Positions 11,288-23,337 of a stretch of 64,000 nt of DNA are shown piece by piece; the first letter of the stretch is position 1; every line of letters starts with the position of its first letter. Location: positions 35,945,072 to 36,009,071 of the forward strand of contig OY365807.1 in NCBI GenBank assembly GCA_959347315.1, read 5' to 3'. Origin of the DNA: Bimastos eiseni. Lineage: Eukaryota > Annelida > Clitellata > Crassiclitellata > Lumbricidae. Under the pieces are notes generated by a model. The model was not told where the DNA came from. It was given only the letters and a program-made list of their open reading frames with translations, and searched no databases. Both the position numbers and the translations under genes were made by a program.

Positions 11288-11560
11288 TAGTATTGTATTT
11301 GGACATTTATATAGCGCCGCTCGGCGTGCGACACTAATCAGAATCGATCCCAGCGCGAGGGACCCGGAGAAAATAAGGCAGTCTTTAAGCAACGATATTA
11401 TGCAAGGAGGTCACCAGCTGGATGCAATGAGCGAGTTAAGAAAGGAAGTCGGAAGTCCTTATAGAGTGGGGCCAACAAAAGCAAACACACGAAATTTGAT
11501 CGTGACATTTCTGGCTCGTTGGACGAAGAGGTCAAGGCGGTCAAACGAGGTGATTGAGAT
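11288..11560 (-). mobile_element. LINE 3' end fragment (tail recognisable)
   Basis: On the minus strand the sequence ends GGCGCTATATAAATGTCC and then ATACAATACTATT. The upstream part has no readable protein motif. It is assigned only from the shared tail. Confidence 0.4.
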
Positions 11561-11565
11561 ATGTT

Positions 11566-11573
11566 GTGTGCGC

Positions 11574-11604
<31 letters not shown>

Positions 11605-11612
11605 TTTATGTG
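11566..11612 (+). repeat. (CG)n(TG)n alternating tract
   Basis: About 12 alternating CG steps pass directly into about 9 TG steps. Alternating purine-pyrimidine tracts of this kind are able to form Z-DNA. A shorter (TG)n lies near 11928-11945. Confidence 0.9.
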
Positions 11613-12559
11613 CGCATGCGTCCATGTTAATTTTTGCAGTGATTCTAAGTAAGGATGTCAACCATTCTAGAAATGGCTGTTGTTCTGCCAAGACCTTCAC
11701 CTCATGTGGTCTTATGGTCGTCTGTCGCTCTTTCTATTTGGCTGGACCGATTCACCGTCGACAGAGATTTATCGAGGATTTCCTTCCAATGATTGATGTC
11801 GCTGCAGCGCAAAGAATCATTACTCGCTTCCGAAGTATTATAAAAATACGCACGCACATGTATATATATATAAGTATGCACATGTTCACAAATGCGTTTG
11901 CGTGCGGGTGTATCTGTCTGGGCGAACGTGTGTGTGTGTGTGTATGTGTGCCTGTCTGTCTGTCTGTATTGGTGCGTGTATGTATCATTAAATAATGGCA
12001 GGATAAGTGTGACGTATCTTGCAAATATGAGACTTAGAGGAGAATTCGTTCTATGTGTTAAGCGATAGTCAGTTGATACCTGTTCTAAGTAACTGCTTGA
12101 GTTGATTTATTTTATATCCACAATAATTGATTTAATCCCTTGACAACCATAACTGTATAGAAATCTATGGGAAAACTATGCAGTTCGTCTCTAAAGGGTT
12201 AGTCATGAGTCAACGTGATTGTGATATTTTGCTGGGTGAATACTGGAAAATGGAAGTAATATACATTCAAAGCGTGTATATCCATGTATATATATTTATA
12301 TATATATACCAACATCTGCGCTTATTCATGTTGACCTTAATTCTGGATGTTGGAATTCTTATCTCAATATATTATATATGTATTTGACACCAAAGAAAGA
12401 TCATTTAGCGCGTTTCATGAGGTAATTAGTAAGTCGACGAAGATTTACTGATCAGAAGAAATGCCAAAAATAACGATAAAATTTTCCGAGAAACTGCATA
12501 GAAAAGTATAACAATGATTCGCCATGAGTTAGCAAGCACCAGCCCAAGTATGTATATGC

Positions 12560-12960
12560 GTATAAATACAGATATGTATATATATATATATGTATCGTAT
12601 GCATACATACATACATTGTATGCATGCATGTAATACAATGTATGTATGTATGTATCTATGTATGCATGTGTATCGCAAGCACGCAAACACGCACGCACGT
12701 AATTATGCACGTATGTAAATATTTATGTCATATATACACATGCGACATACATACATGCATACATACATACATACATACATACATACATACATACATACAT
12801 ACATACATGCGTACATACATACATACATACATACATACATACATACATGCATGCATGCATACATATATACATACATACATACATACATGCGTATATACAT
12901 ACATACATACATACATACATACATACATACATACATACATGCGTACATACACACATGCAG
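12560..12960 (+). repeat. (CATA)n tetranucleotide array
   Basis: Almost continuous CATACATA with CATG interruptions. Because stop codons are rare in CATA repeats, it opens long reading frames on both strands that are not genes. Confidence 0.95.
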
Positions 12961-13900
12961 TCATATATAAATACGCATATACAAATATAGAGGTCAAAGT
13001 TAAGGCAAAGTGAATGCACTTAGTTTTGGCCTAAGTAGACTTAGGTGCAAATGTAACGACAGCAAGCGAACGTACGCAAGTGACCACAGCGCATGAAAGC
13101 ATTTCGGATTAGACTAACTCAAATTCAATTTGATCGACAGAATATCAACCCAACGCTGGTTCATAATCTAGTTCGTCGCGCTTAGTTTTCGAGTCGCGCC
13201 ATTGAATTTGGCGCTCGTGAATAAGCTCTTTCCCCGTGTTTGACTCTCAAGTGACGCTTTAAAAGTTTTCAAATTACGAATACATGTACGCTCTTACAAT
13301 TTTGCATGTCTACATCACTGACACGATTGCACTTAGGAAATTTATGCGCATGTGTTTTGACAGTTTGTAGAACAAATTGCTTCTGTTCTTCAATACTGCA
13401 AAATTGAAATTTCGTATACTAAAAATAGTGGTAAGGGCTACACAACGTTCGTCACTGTCATTATCATGGACCAAGTAATTAACAGATTCACAAACGATCC
13501 AACAAGGTTTTTTTTACAGTGAAATGTCTATACACTAATCGTCGATAGTAGTTCAGAAGAAGCCTCGAGAAATAGATAATTACGTCATTGTGCGAGGAAG
13601 AGACAGATGCAATCCTCGGTTATCTTTCATTGTCGACATACGCTTTACCTTCATAAGACGGAAGCTGGGTCGCTATAGCTCTTGGCTGGCTTAGGTATAC
13701 ATGTAGGCCTATACATATCAAGGGATTTATGCTGCTGCATTATCTTCAGACGTCTATTTCAGCTTTTGGATTAGTTGAAGTACATTGATGGGTGCATCAG
13801 CAGCGAATTTGCATGATGACCCCATCGATCCTTGCATTGGCCGTGTCTTACTCTTGCTAAGCACCTTACCTTAGCAGGCATGGAGTGGAACTGTCTGACG
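12961..13900. other. No recognised gene
   Basis: Unique-looking sequence without supportable exons. Contains one TAGGCCTA near 13704. Confidence 0.4.
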
Positions 13901-13904
13901 TCTT

Positions 13905-14706
13905 TGTTGACGACATGGTCACAAGCTAATATTACCCTTTGATGACAATATGGTGTCAAACTACTATTACATTTTGATGACAACATGGTCCCAAGCTACT
14001 ATTACCCTTTGATGACAACGTGGTCCCAAACTTCTACTACATTTTGATGACAACATGGTCACAAGCTACTATTACCCTTCGATGACAATATGGTGTCAAA
14101 CTACTATTACATTTTGATGACAACATGGTCCCAAGCTACTATTACCCTTTGATGACAATATGGTGTCAAACTACTACTACATTTTGATGACAATATGGTC
14201 CCAAGCTACTATTACCCTTTGATGACAATGTGGTCCCAAACTACTACTACATTTTGATGACAATATGGTACCAAGCTACTATTACCCTTTGATGACAATG
14301 TGGTCCCAAACTACTACTACATTTTGATGACAATATGGTACCAAGCTACTATTACCCTTTGATGACAATGTGGTCCCAAACTACTACTACATTTTGATGA
14401 CAACATGGTCACAAGCTACTATTACCCTTCGATGACAATATGGTGTCAAACTACTATTACATTTTGATGACAACATGGTCCCAAGCTACTATTACCCTTT
14501 GATGACAACATGGTCCCAAACTTCTACTACATTTTGATGACAATATGGTACCAAGCTACTATTACCCTTTGATGACAATGTGGTCCCAAACTACTACTAC
14601 ATTTTGATGACAATATGGTACCAAGCTACTATTACCCTTTGATGACAATGTGGTCCCAAACTACTACTACATTTTGATGACAACATGGTCCCAAGCTACT
14701 ATTACT
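13905..14706 (+). repeat. 36-bp minisatellite with 72-bp higher-order structure
   Basis: About 22 units of 36 bp alternate between type A (TTTGATGACA...AAGCTACTATTACCCT) and type B (TTTGATGACA...AAACTACTACTACATT). The true period is therefore a 72-bp dimer, repeated about 11 times. Individual dimers differ by ATATGGTGTC, ATGTGGTCCC or ACATGGTCCC variants, which also recur in blocks. Confidence 0.93.
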
Positions 14707-16110
14707 GACTTCATCAACTTTTTATCGCTTCGTGGGCGACTCTGGGAAATTTCGATGACTGCTTTTGCCTCAATCGCTTGGCTTCCTCATACTCTTAGTT
14801 GAGTCGATCGCATAATCCCAAGTGAGTCGATATGCGCTACAGATGCTTAACTTAAGCCAAGCTATGGCGTGCAAAGCGATTCTAGGTCTAAAAGGAAAGC
14901 GGTGTAAGAATAATTTCGTCTCGTCATCATCACTGTCAGATATGAGAGCTTAGACCGTAAAACAATACACGGTCTGTAAGTATATGTACCAAAAAGCTAT
15001 ATTTGTCTTTCCCTCTGTATATAATATATAATAAGATATGCAACTGTTAATAAAAGAGAAACTGATACGAAACAATGCGTTCCAACCCGGCACCAATATA
15101 ATTTGCCATTCCTGCTCGACATGTGAATTATATATATACATATATATAGTATATATACAGTATAGATATATCACATGTATAATATTTTTATATGACTAAT
15201 GTACACAATTTACGAGAGACTAATATACAGGAATAACAAACAGATGTCTCGTTGGCACGGATCGTGTTATGTTCTGCTGCATACATATATATAATATATG
15301 TGATCTATATATCACAGTGGCATATATATATATGCCACTATGGGAAATTTTGATGCCATATGTATATAGATGTATGTATGTATGTGTGTGCGTGTGCGTG
15401 TGTGTGTGTGTGTCTGTGTGTGTGTGGGTGTGGGTGTGAGTGTCTCTGTGTATATCATTGCAGGTTTGTACATAATATTTTTCCTATCCTCGCTTTTTAC
15501 TTGTCCGCAGTCCCCTCTGTAAGCCATACATAATTCACGACGACCTACATACTCTGCAAACAGTTCGTTGAATTCGATTAGTCAATGACTTGCATAAGTG
15601 TTTAAATATTTCAGCACTCTTACGAGTAGGCTACCATAATCTATGACCTGCGCTAGAGTTTTCATTGCTAATATAATTAGACTTCTGAAAATATTTATGA
15701 GAAAAAACGCTTTCTCCCGCACTAAGTCGAATGCTTTGCATGTTTGTTTTACTCAATTAACAGTAAAATCTTAAAGTTTGTGTTCTTTGTCATAATCAAC
15801 ATTATCCTAGCAGTAATCATCGTTTAAGATGCATATTCGCTCATAATTATGTGCAATTCAAATGCGTCTCATGCAAAGCAGGTCCGCCGATATATAGGTG
15901 AACAAATGCCCGGAACCCTGTCAATATTTAGTGATCCGCAATCTACTTAGGGAAAATGTCATATAATCAGTTTTACAGAGCTTATGATTTATCGTTTATG
16001 CCACTTTAAATATTTTATTACTGACACTTAATTACAAGCAGTTTAAACTTCATGCGTATGAATATTACTGTTGACCTACTTTTCAGTTTTGCTATATAAA
16101 TTTTCATCTG
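14707..16110. other. Non-coding with TA-rich hairpins and TG run
   Basis: A TA-rich hairpin, GTGGCATATATATATATGCCAC, lies at about 15317-15339, and a (TG)n tract lies at about 15375-15430. No gene seen. Confidence 0.5.
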
Positions 16111-16114
16111 ACTG

Positions 16115-16275
16115 CTCTGCCTAGGGGCCCGGAATCTCTCTGCCTAGGGGCCCGGAATTTCTCTGCCTAGGGGCCCGGAATTTCTCTGCCTAGGGGCCCG
16201 GAATTTCTCTGCCTAGGGGCCCGGAATTTCTCTGCCTAGGGACCCGGAATTTTCCCGCCTAGGGGCCCGGAACTT
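16115..16275 (+). repeat. 23-bp GC-rich palindromic minisatellite, seven copies
   Basis: The unit CTCTGCCTAGGGGCCCGGAA plus TTT is repeated seven times with very few changes. Each unit holds CCTAGG and GGGCCC palindromes. The core GCCTAGGGGCCC resembles GCCTAGGGCCCC near both ends of the hAT-type element at 54500-55325. Confidence 0.93.
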
Positions 16276-16935
16276 CTGTCGGCGGATCTGTTCAACAGTA
16301 TAGAATTAGAATGATCTCATTGAGATTTGTAAATAGATAGCAAGATGGATATAAAACAATGGATGGCGTGAAAGGTCAGCGTGTGTCAGCAATGGTCTGT
16401 TCGCTGAATGTCTTCACTGCCCGCTTTCAAAACCATGTCAACTCCATTGCTAATACAAGTCTCCGTTCATCAGCGCTTTCCTAAACTCAAAACCTGAATG
16501 GATGGCATCGGATTCGGAGCATCCAGAACCTCAATTTCTCTCAAAGGCAACCCTGTCCACCGAAATAATATTATGATTGCACTGTAAAATATATTATTTT
16601 ATGTTTGCAGCAGCTATAGCTACGCTTGTGTTCGGTTTGGAGACATCCGATCGGCGATTATGACCGTTTGAACTTGATTGAAATGTTGAGCAATAGGAAA
16701 TAATGCAATCAAGCTGTTTAACACTTAAAAAACAGACGACGTATCCCATTGGAATAGCTTCAATCATCCGAAGCGTTCACAGGTTAAATCGTATGCACAT
16801 TAAGAAACAATATCTGTCAAAGGGAGTCAATAATGCGGCTATAGAATGCAATTGCGTTGCAATATAAAAAGAATTAGAGAAGAACTACATCGTCTAAATA
16901 AGTATTGAACTGTCTCGCTGCAGCGTATATTAGCT
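16276..16935. other. No recognised gene
   Basis: Nothing supportable on either strand. Confidence 0.4.
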
Positions 16936-16937
16936 CG

Positions 16938-17045
16938 TTTATCATCATCGTCGTCATCATCATCATCGTCATCATCATCGTAATCATCATCGTCATCGTC
17001 ATAGTCATCGTCATCATCATCATTATTATTATTATTATTATTATA
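16938..17045 (+). repeat. (CAT/CGT)n and (ATT)n trinucleotide tract
   Basis: Imperfect CATCGT repeats followed by pure TTA repeats. The minus-strand poly-Asp/Asn reading is an artefact of the repeat. Confidence 0.9.
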
Positions 17046-17235
17046 TCCGTTTTTTAAACAGACTTGCACACCGCAGCAAGTTACATTACATACATAAAAA
17101 TACATGTAAATACACATTAAAGTTAAAGAGAGCGAAATATCAGAAACTTAGATTGTTTACTTATACGGTACACTAGCTGACAAAATATACATGTTTGCTT
17201 CCGAAAGTTCATTTAGTCACTCATTCATTAAGAAG

Positions 17236-17615
17236 ATTTTTATAGCGCCCCCTCATGGTTATTAGTCAGGAGCACTCCCAACTCAACCCCGACTAAGAAG
17301 AACGGTCGGAGAGTTGGAGTAAAACACATCCGAGTAAAACCCAGGCACGAAACATAATGCCAATTGCGACCCATTTCGTACAATAAGGCCAACAATAGAA
17401 AGCACGATGCTCTCTAATAGAAGTTTGCGCACGGGTGTAAAAGGAGCTCACTCTGTGTGGCAGAGCAGAGAGTACGGCACTCCTCCCTGCACGCTCAGTG
17501 AGGAGCAACTTAGCTGTTGTGGATATGCAGAAACCACACCAATGCAGAAACACAAGTGACAATCCGCTGCGGGATAGGGAGCCAAGGCTAAACATCCCAC
17601 ATATAATTGGTGATA
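17236..17615 (-). pseudogene. Decayed LINE (CR1/L2-like) 3' end
   Basis: The minus strand encodes PWLPIPQRI (17562-17588), the well-known LxWLPIxxRI box of CR1/L2/Rex-type ORF2 C-terminal regions. It is followed by several stops and shifts, and terminates in GGGGGCGCTATAAAAATC (17238-17256), the tail shared with other LINE fragments here. The reverse transcriptase core is absent, consistent with 5' truncation. Confidence 0.6.
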
Positions 17616-17691
17616 TGATTGAACCTTGGGATACAACCGCTTAGGCGCGCGGCCGTGTGCAGAACCTGCTCCAGGTTTACTAGGAAAATGT

Positions 17692-17826
17692 TGCAATCAA
17701 AATATCGCAAATAAAAATGTTGCAATCAAAATATCGCAAATAAAAATGTCGCATATTAATAACGTCGCACGACAATAACATCGTCAGACAAAATGTCGCA
17801 TATACAAATTGTCGCATATACGTTTA
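17692..17826 (+). repeat. Short tandem repeat, AATGTCGCATATA-type
   Basis: AAATATCGCAAATAAAAATG is duplicated exactly, then diverges into several AATGTCGCATATA and AACATCG words. Confidence 0.7.
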
Positions 17827-18039
17827 TAAGTTGTGCATTATATTAACAATGTTACTTAACTATAATCATATTAATAATTATTGATATTGCGAACTATGTC
17901 TGTTATGTGCGTTTAACGAACTTTGGTAAACCGTGGTTTAGGTACTTGCAACTGTCATGTTCTGTCAATTTGAAATCGAAACTTCAAGCTGGACTGATAA
18001 AAAGAATTCTTGCTTAAAGCGCTTCCATTTAAACCGTTT

Positions 18040-18665
18040 ACTGTCATCAATCCAGCCCCTAGTTACCCTAGTTTGACTGAATTCTCTTTATTGATCCAAC
18101 CTCTATTTGAGAATAATTGTTTTCATCAATCCAGCTTCTATTTAAGAAATAATCATGCCATCGATCCGATTTCTATTTAGAAAAGAACCATTTTAATCTG
18201 CCATGTTCTAGCGCTGCAATAACATTTTCATCGATCCAACTTCTATTTAAAGAGCAACCATTTTAATATGTTCAGCTTCTATTCATGCAATAATACTTTC
18301 ATCGATACAACTTTTATTCAAAATTTATAAAAATGTTTTTAATAAATTCAGTTTCTAGTGATGCAATAACAATAACACTTTCATCGACCCGACTTCTATT
18401 GAAATAAGAAACTTTTTAATCAATCCAGCTTCTGGTGATGCAATAACTCGTTCATCGTCCATGCAGCTTCTATTGAAATGAGAATCTATTTTAATCAATC
18501 CAGCTTCTTGTGATAACAGAATACTTTCATCGATCCAAATTCTATTGAAATAAGAATTGCTTTCATCAATCCAGCTTCCACTTGAACATTATTCCTTGTG
18601 TCAATCCAGTTTCAACTTAAGCACGATTATTTTCGTCGATCCAACCTCTATTTAAGCTTCCACAT
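18040..18665 (+). repeat. Old degenerate ~35-bp tandem repeat
   Basis: Words of the form TCATCGATCCAACTTCTATTT recur about every 35 bases (for example near 18124, 18159 and 18230) with heavy divergence. A (TA)n run at 18674-18702 follows. Confidence 0.7.
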
Positions 18666-18672
18666 AAGCAGA

Positions 18673-18703
<31 letters not shown>

Positions 18704-19074
18704 CCACTTAAGCAGCTGATTATTTAAAATACATTGCTGGAAGCAGAATCTATCGATAATTCCGGAGTACAATCACAATTCCATATTCTCTTTAAATATA
18801 TGCCATTCGTGTCCACATACACAACAGAAGCACTTACTGTCAAGGACCAATATGCACAGCACTGGAAACTCCCCATGTAGCGTCGGGAGCGAGAAATTTT
18901 CACATCTTTTGACGTAGCAAGCCTATTCAGTGACTTTTAATCATGATCATAAATTCACGAATAACCTTGTCAGTAATATATAAATTCTTTTGGGGCTCTA
19001 AAACATCGTATTTTCAAACAGAGGCAAAAATTTAATTGGGGCGACATCTATGTTTGATAGTGAAACGTGAACAC

Positions 19075-19125
19075 AGAAATAGCCGGAAATAGCCGGATAT
19101 AGCCGGAAATAGCCGGAGATAGCCT
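19075..19125 (+). repeat. 11-bp AATAGCCGGAA repeat
   Basis: About five units of AATAGCCGGAA or its one-base variants. Confidence 0.8.
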
Positions 19126-19129
19126 GCAG

Positions 19130-20240
19130 AGTCTGTTGCGTGTTATTTAGTGTTTCATTGGAAGCTCATTACATGTATGTCATGTCTCACCTGTCTCAAT
19201 ATACCTGGCCTAATGAATTTCGCCACCATTCCGCAATTGAGGCTGTCCGCAGGGATTCTAATTGCTGCTGCTGCTGCGGGCAAAGGCATCTTCAAGCGAT
19301 GACTGGGTGTTAATCTGAGGGCATTGCGGACAGGTCATGTACTATAGGCCTATTCAAGAGGACAGTAGGAACACTTAAGTTGATGCGATTCCAGTTCATT
19401 AATTGCATCGTAAAGGAATTGTAATGGTTCTTGGCATCCGTCCTCCCCCCAAAACAACATGGCATCAACTTATTTAAGTGCTAATAAAGATTATTAGCGT
19501 ACACTTCCTTCTATATCCAGATTGGGACTGGCATCGCTAAAATGCAGGCAGTGGTGGACATTTCGATATTTGGACATTTTACTTTCGAATTGTCCACATT
19601 CCTGGCATTTAAATAGCTAACGGCGGTAATCTGCAGGACCTAATTTAATATGCAAATTCAGACGCGTTAGTTATTAAACCACGGCGTAACTCGGAAATAT
19701 TACGATCGCCAACAGAGCGCTCGCGATTGAGTAGGGCTAGACGGAAACAATTTCAGAGACAAGGGGCGCAACCTAAATTGAAAGGTGAAGTGACGAAGCC
19801 GCTTCGTAAAGAGGTCGTTAATTTCCAGGTTCAACGTTAATTAAAGATTGCGGGATTTACTTTCTGGTCGGTTAACGGCCAAGTGCTAAAATCTAAATTC
19901 CAATCGAGACTGTGTAGTAAGGCTAGTCTAATAAAAGACAATATCGTGAGATCACAATGATCGCCACTTTCCTGCACGCAAACCTCTTTCCAGTGATTGG
20001 TCCAAAGTTTTGGTGATCTCTGTCGAGTTCTGTTTCGTCAGTGTCTTGATAATGTTCACACATAAGTTGAAAGGCCAAGTTCATGTATTCTAAGTAATTT
20101 TCATTCTGATCGTCTACTTCTGGTCTTTTTGATAGGGTGGATCATGGATGGACATTAGATTAAGAAATTACAACTCTTTCTATATCTGCTAAACTCATGA
20201 ATCTATAAAATTTCGTTTTGAATTTCATGTGATTCAAGTC
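19130..20240. other. No recognised gene
   Basis: No exon, RNA or transposon end could be supported. Confidence 0.4.
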
Positions 20241-20245
20241 ACAGA

Positions 20246-20321
20246 TGATTTGCATACTCTTTACAGATTATAAATCTGTAAAGATTTACAGATTATAAAT
20301 CTGTAAAGAGTAAGCAAATTT
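20246..20321. repeat. Nested palindrome (fold-back)
   Basis: Two 25-base near-palindromes (TTTACAGATTATAAATCTGT) stand in tandem, and the whole segment from about 20246 to 20321 is itself an imperfect inverted repeat with outer arms ATTTGC(A/T)TACTCTTT. It could fold into a long hairpin or cruciform. It may be a tiny fold-back element. Confidence 0.75.
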
Positions 20322-20807
20322 CGCCTCTACACTTGCTTGCGGGTATTATACAAGTAGCTAACTATATTCTCAGAGCAATTCCAACGTTTCGAAACTATAG
20401 GCCTACCAACAATGAACCTCCGTCTGATTCCAAGGATCATTCATGTGGCCTACAGTTTTGTGTTCATCGCCTGCAATCATTGACGATATGATTCTAACAT
20501 ATGACTGCCTTCTTTCATTCGCTCCTGTAGTGATTGACACACTTGGTTCATTTAATTTTAAGGTTTCAGAGTTTATTTTCAAGATGAATTTACTGTCTTT
20601 CAAAATCTGCTGCAAGCTGCTCAAAGGGATCAATAAAAGCGATAAAGAATATGTTTTTAAATCTCATATTCAGGGCCCCCCAAGAATCGGGCCCCCATAC
20701 TGCGGCCTAGTTTCTAATGTTTACTACAGCCCATTCAAACAATTGAGCGGTGGCGAAGGATCTCAGGCGAAGAAACCCACATACAAATGAGCGTGGTCGA
20801 TACTGAT

Positions 20808-20832
20808 ACTATATATATATATATATATATAA
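20808..20832 (+). repeat. (TA)n tract
   Basis: Alternating TA of about 24 bases followed by AATTTATATA. Confidence 0.9.
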
Positions 20833-21269
20833 TTTATATACAGTAGGAAGCTATAGAAACCTAGAAACATTTGCATTTGCATTTTCTCGTCGTTAAAATG
20901 TTTGAATCGCTTTTGTAAATTGCCATTCGCCTATAGCACTTTGCGATGCACTTAAAAGAGCAATATATGCATTCATGTGAGCGTAGGTGCACCACACATG
21001 TCACTTAGCAACTGCATCTGCTGCTAAAAATAGGTTGTTGTTAATGTGAAATGACAGTGCAACGGGAGATATTGGTTTTTCATAGGAGCGACCGACGCAG
21101 AGAAATAAGCATCGGCAGAATAGAAGCCGTCGTGTCGGGCTACGTTCTCCGATATTCCTATCAGAAACTGTGATCCCGACGGCAGCTGATACAAAGGACT
21201 CAAAGACGATGCTGCCAGACAGGTCGAAGTAAGAGGTCGAACGTCATCAGTTCTGATGACAACCTAAAT

Positions 21270-21350
21270 CCTTCTGCCTCTCCGCCTCTCTTCGCCTCTC
21301 TCTGCCTCCCTTTGCCTCTCGTCGTCTCCATTCGCCTCCCTTTGTGTCGG
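21270..21350 (+). repeat. Pyrimidine-rich CTGCCTCTC repeat upstream of the EF-hand gene
   Basis: Imperfect repeats of TCTGCCTCTC, TTCGCCTCTC and TTTGCCTCTC end about 50 bases before the start codon. They may lie in the promoter or 5' leader. No TATA box is obvious at a fixed distance. Confidence 0.6.
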
Positions 21351-21401
21351 CGATCGGTGCCTCCTGCCTATTTCAATCGACCGACACGGATTCAGTGGGA
21401 C

Positions 21402-21453
21402 ATGCAAAGACCGGAAAGTAATACAAACGAATTAACGACAGATCAGCTTGAAG
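21402..21453 (+). CDS. Calmodulin-like gene, coding exon 1
   Basis: Encodes residues 1-17 ([17 protein letters not shown]) plus one base. The donor is GAAG/GTGCGT. Residues 10-17 align with ...QLTEEQIAE of calmodulin. The exon is short, as first coding exons of calmodulin-family genes often are. Confidence 0.82.
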
Positions 21454-22484
21454 GTGCGTATTATACATCTGCGTCAACCGTAATGCTTGAGCTACTTCTT
21501 AACCTACTTCGCCTGCTCTTTCTTGTATATTCTTGTAGTTTAGGGTCAGTGTCGTTTAAAATGCAACGAAATGATCTGTGACGAAATGAACGAAAACCTC
21601 TGCGCAGAGTTTAGTCATGAACCTCTTCAACAATAGACGGCCAACACAGTGGGCGTACTCCATAGCAAATAAAAATAAGCACGCTGAGAGACCTCTTCAG
21701 ATGTTTTAGTTTTAAAATGATTGTTGTTAAGTGTCATTAACTTAGTGTAACTGATTATGATATTTTTATCAGTTGATTGCCAGCCCGTTCTGAGTCTCTA
21801 AAAATCGTCTGGCCACTGGTGACTATTTTACTCCCTTGGAGCTCAACTATGTACACAGCGATTTCTGGCTAACCATTCTGTTACCAGACTGTGCCTTTTG
21901 AATGAGCTGGGAGCCCTGCGCTTGATTTTGAAGTGAGCCTTAGAAATAATTAAGTTTACGATTACTATTACGGTTGTAAACTGAGCCATGCAACCTTTGT
22001 TGTTTGCCCTTTGCAATTTGAACAGAGCTGCGAGAGGCCTTTGATCTCTTTGATCGGAACAAGGACGGGCGCATAACAGCTCCGGAGTTGCAGACAGTCA
22101 TGCGCTCTCTGAGGCTCGAACCTACAGACGACGAATTGAGGAATATGATTAAACAAGCAGATATCGACGGTAAGAATTATACGGGCGAGTATCCTCTCTC
22201 TCTCCCCTCTGTCTCTGTCCTCTGTCTCTGTATCTGTCTGTCTGTCTCTTTTTCTCTCCTCGTACTCCTTTCTTAGCCTTTCTCTACATCTCTATCTGAT
22301 CTCTGTCATTCGTTCTTTCTCTAAGTACCACTTTCTATCTATAGATATCTGCATTTGTTTCTTCATCCCAATTACTGTGTCTCAATTTCTGAATGTCACG
22401 TTTCTCCTCTTCTCCTCTTACCGCCTCTTTCTTGCCGTTGCCTCCTTCTCTCTATCTTTCTTTCGTTCTCTCACTTCGTCTAAT

Positions 22485-22559
<75 letters not shown>

Positions 22560-23279
22560 CCCTCTCTCCGTGCATTATTCTGAGTGCCTGGATTGCTACA
22601 TCAGTGAACGTCGCTGGATTTTAGAATATTTGCCGTTCAGTCTGTCATAGCAGTGACTACAGTGCATGAATTCAGTCTTTGTATTTGAAATCAGTCTCCG
22701 TCTTATTTCTTGCTCTTGTGAATCAGTTGCGGTCTTTTTGTTCGACAAACTGCCTGAAACGCCTCGGTGACAGCTTTCACGCTTCTTCCCTCCAGTTTAG
22801 GGCATTATTCTCTGGACGTCAGCCCATCACATTAGCTCTTTCGGACAATAAGCCCGCTTCCTATTTGCATAGTGCAACAGCTCCCCCACGACAAAAGCCC
22901 CAGGACTAAATCCTCCTCAATGTATATGCTCAATGCAAAATATATGTTTCATCAATCTAACTTAATAATCACAGTAATATCTTCGTTTAATTTCGAATTG
23001 ACAAACCTGCAGTAGTCAGTAGGTCTACGATTATAATTACAATTACAGTTTGAACGAATGATGACAAGTTATTTATTTAACTTCTATTTAAGCAAAATAT
23101 ATTTATCGTTAACCGCACAATATAATTTTATATAGGTGCATAAGTTTTCATTACGAACTCTGCTACAATTTTCAGAGTATCACATGCTTCTTCAGTACTC
23201 ACCAAGAGACGCAGTAGGCCTATTCGGTGAGTCAGTCTAACCCAGCGAGACACAAGAGAGAGACAGAGAGAATGAGCTT

Positions 23280-23337
<58 letters not shown>

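Noticed and set aside
12624..13019. Met-Tyr-Val-Cys and Tyr-Ile-His-Thr repeat frames
   Set aside because: Product of the (CATA)n array on both strands.
13905..14706. CRISPR-like regular array
   Set aside because: Units are contiguous with no unique spacers, and the DNA is plainly animal. It is a minisatellite.
21312..21401. Longer N-terminus for the calmodulin-like protein
   Set aside because: The upstream open frame begins with TTG, not ATG. The first in-frame ATG is 21402, and residues from there already match the family's N-terminal helix.
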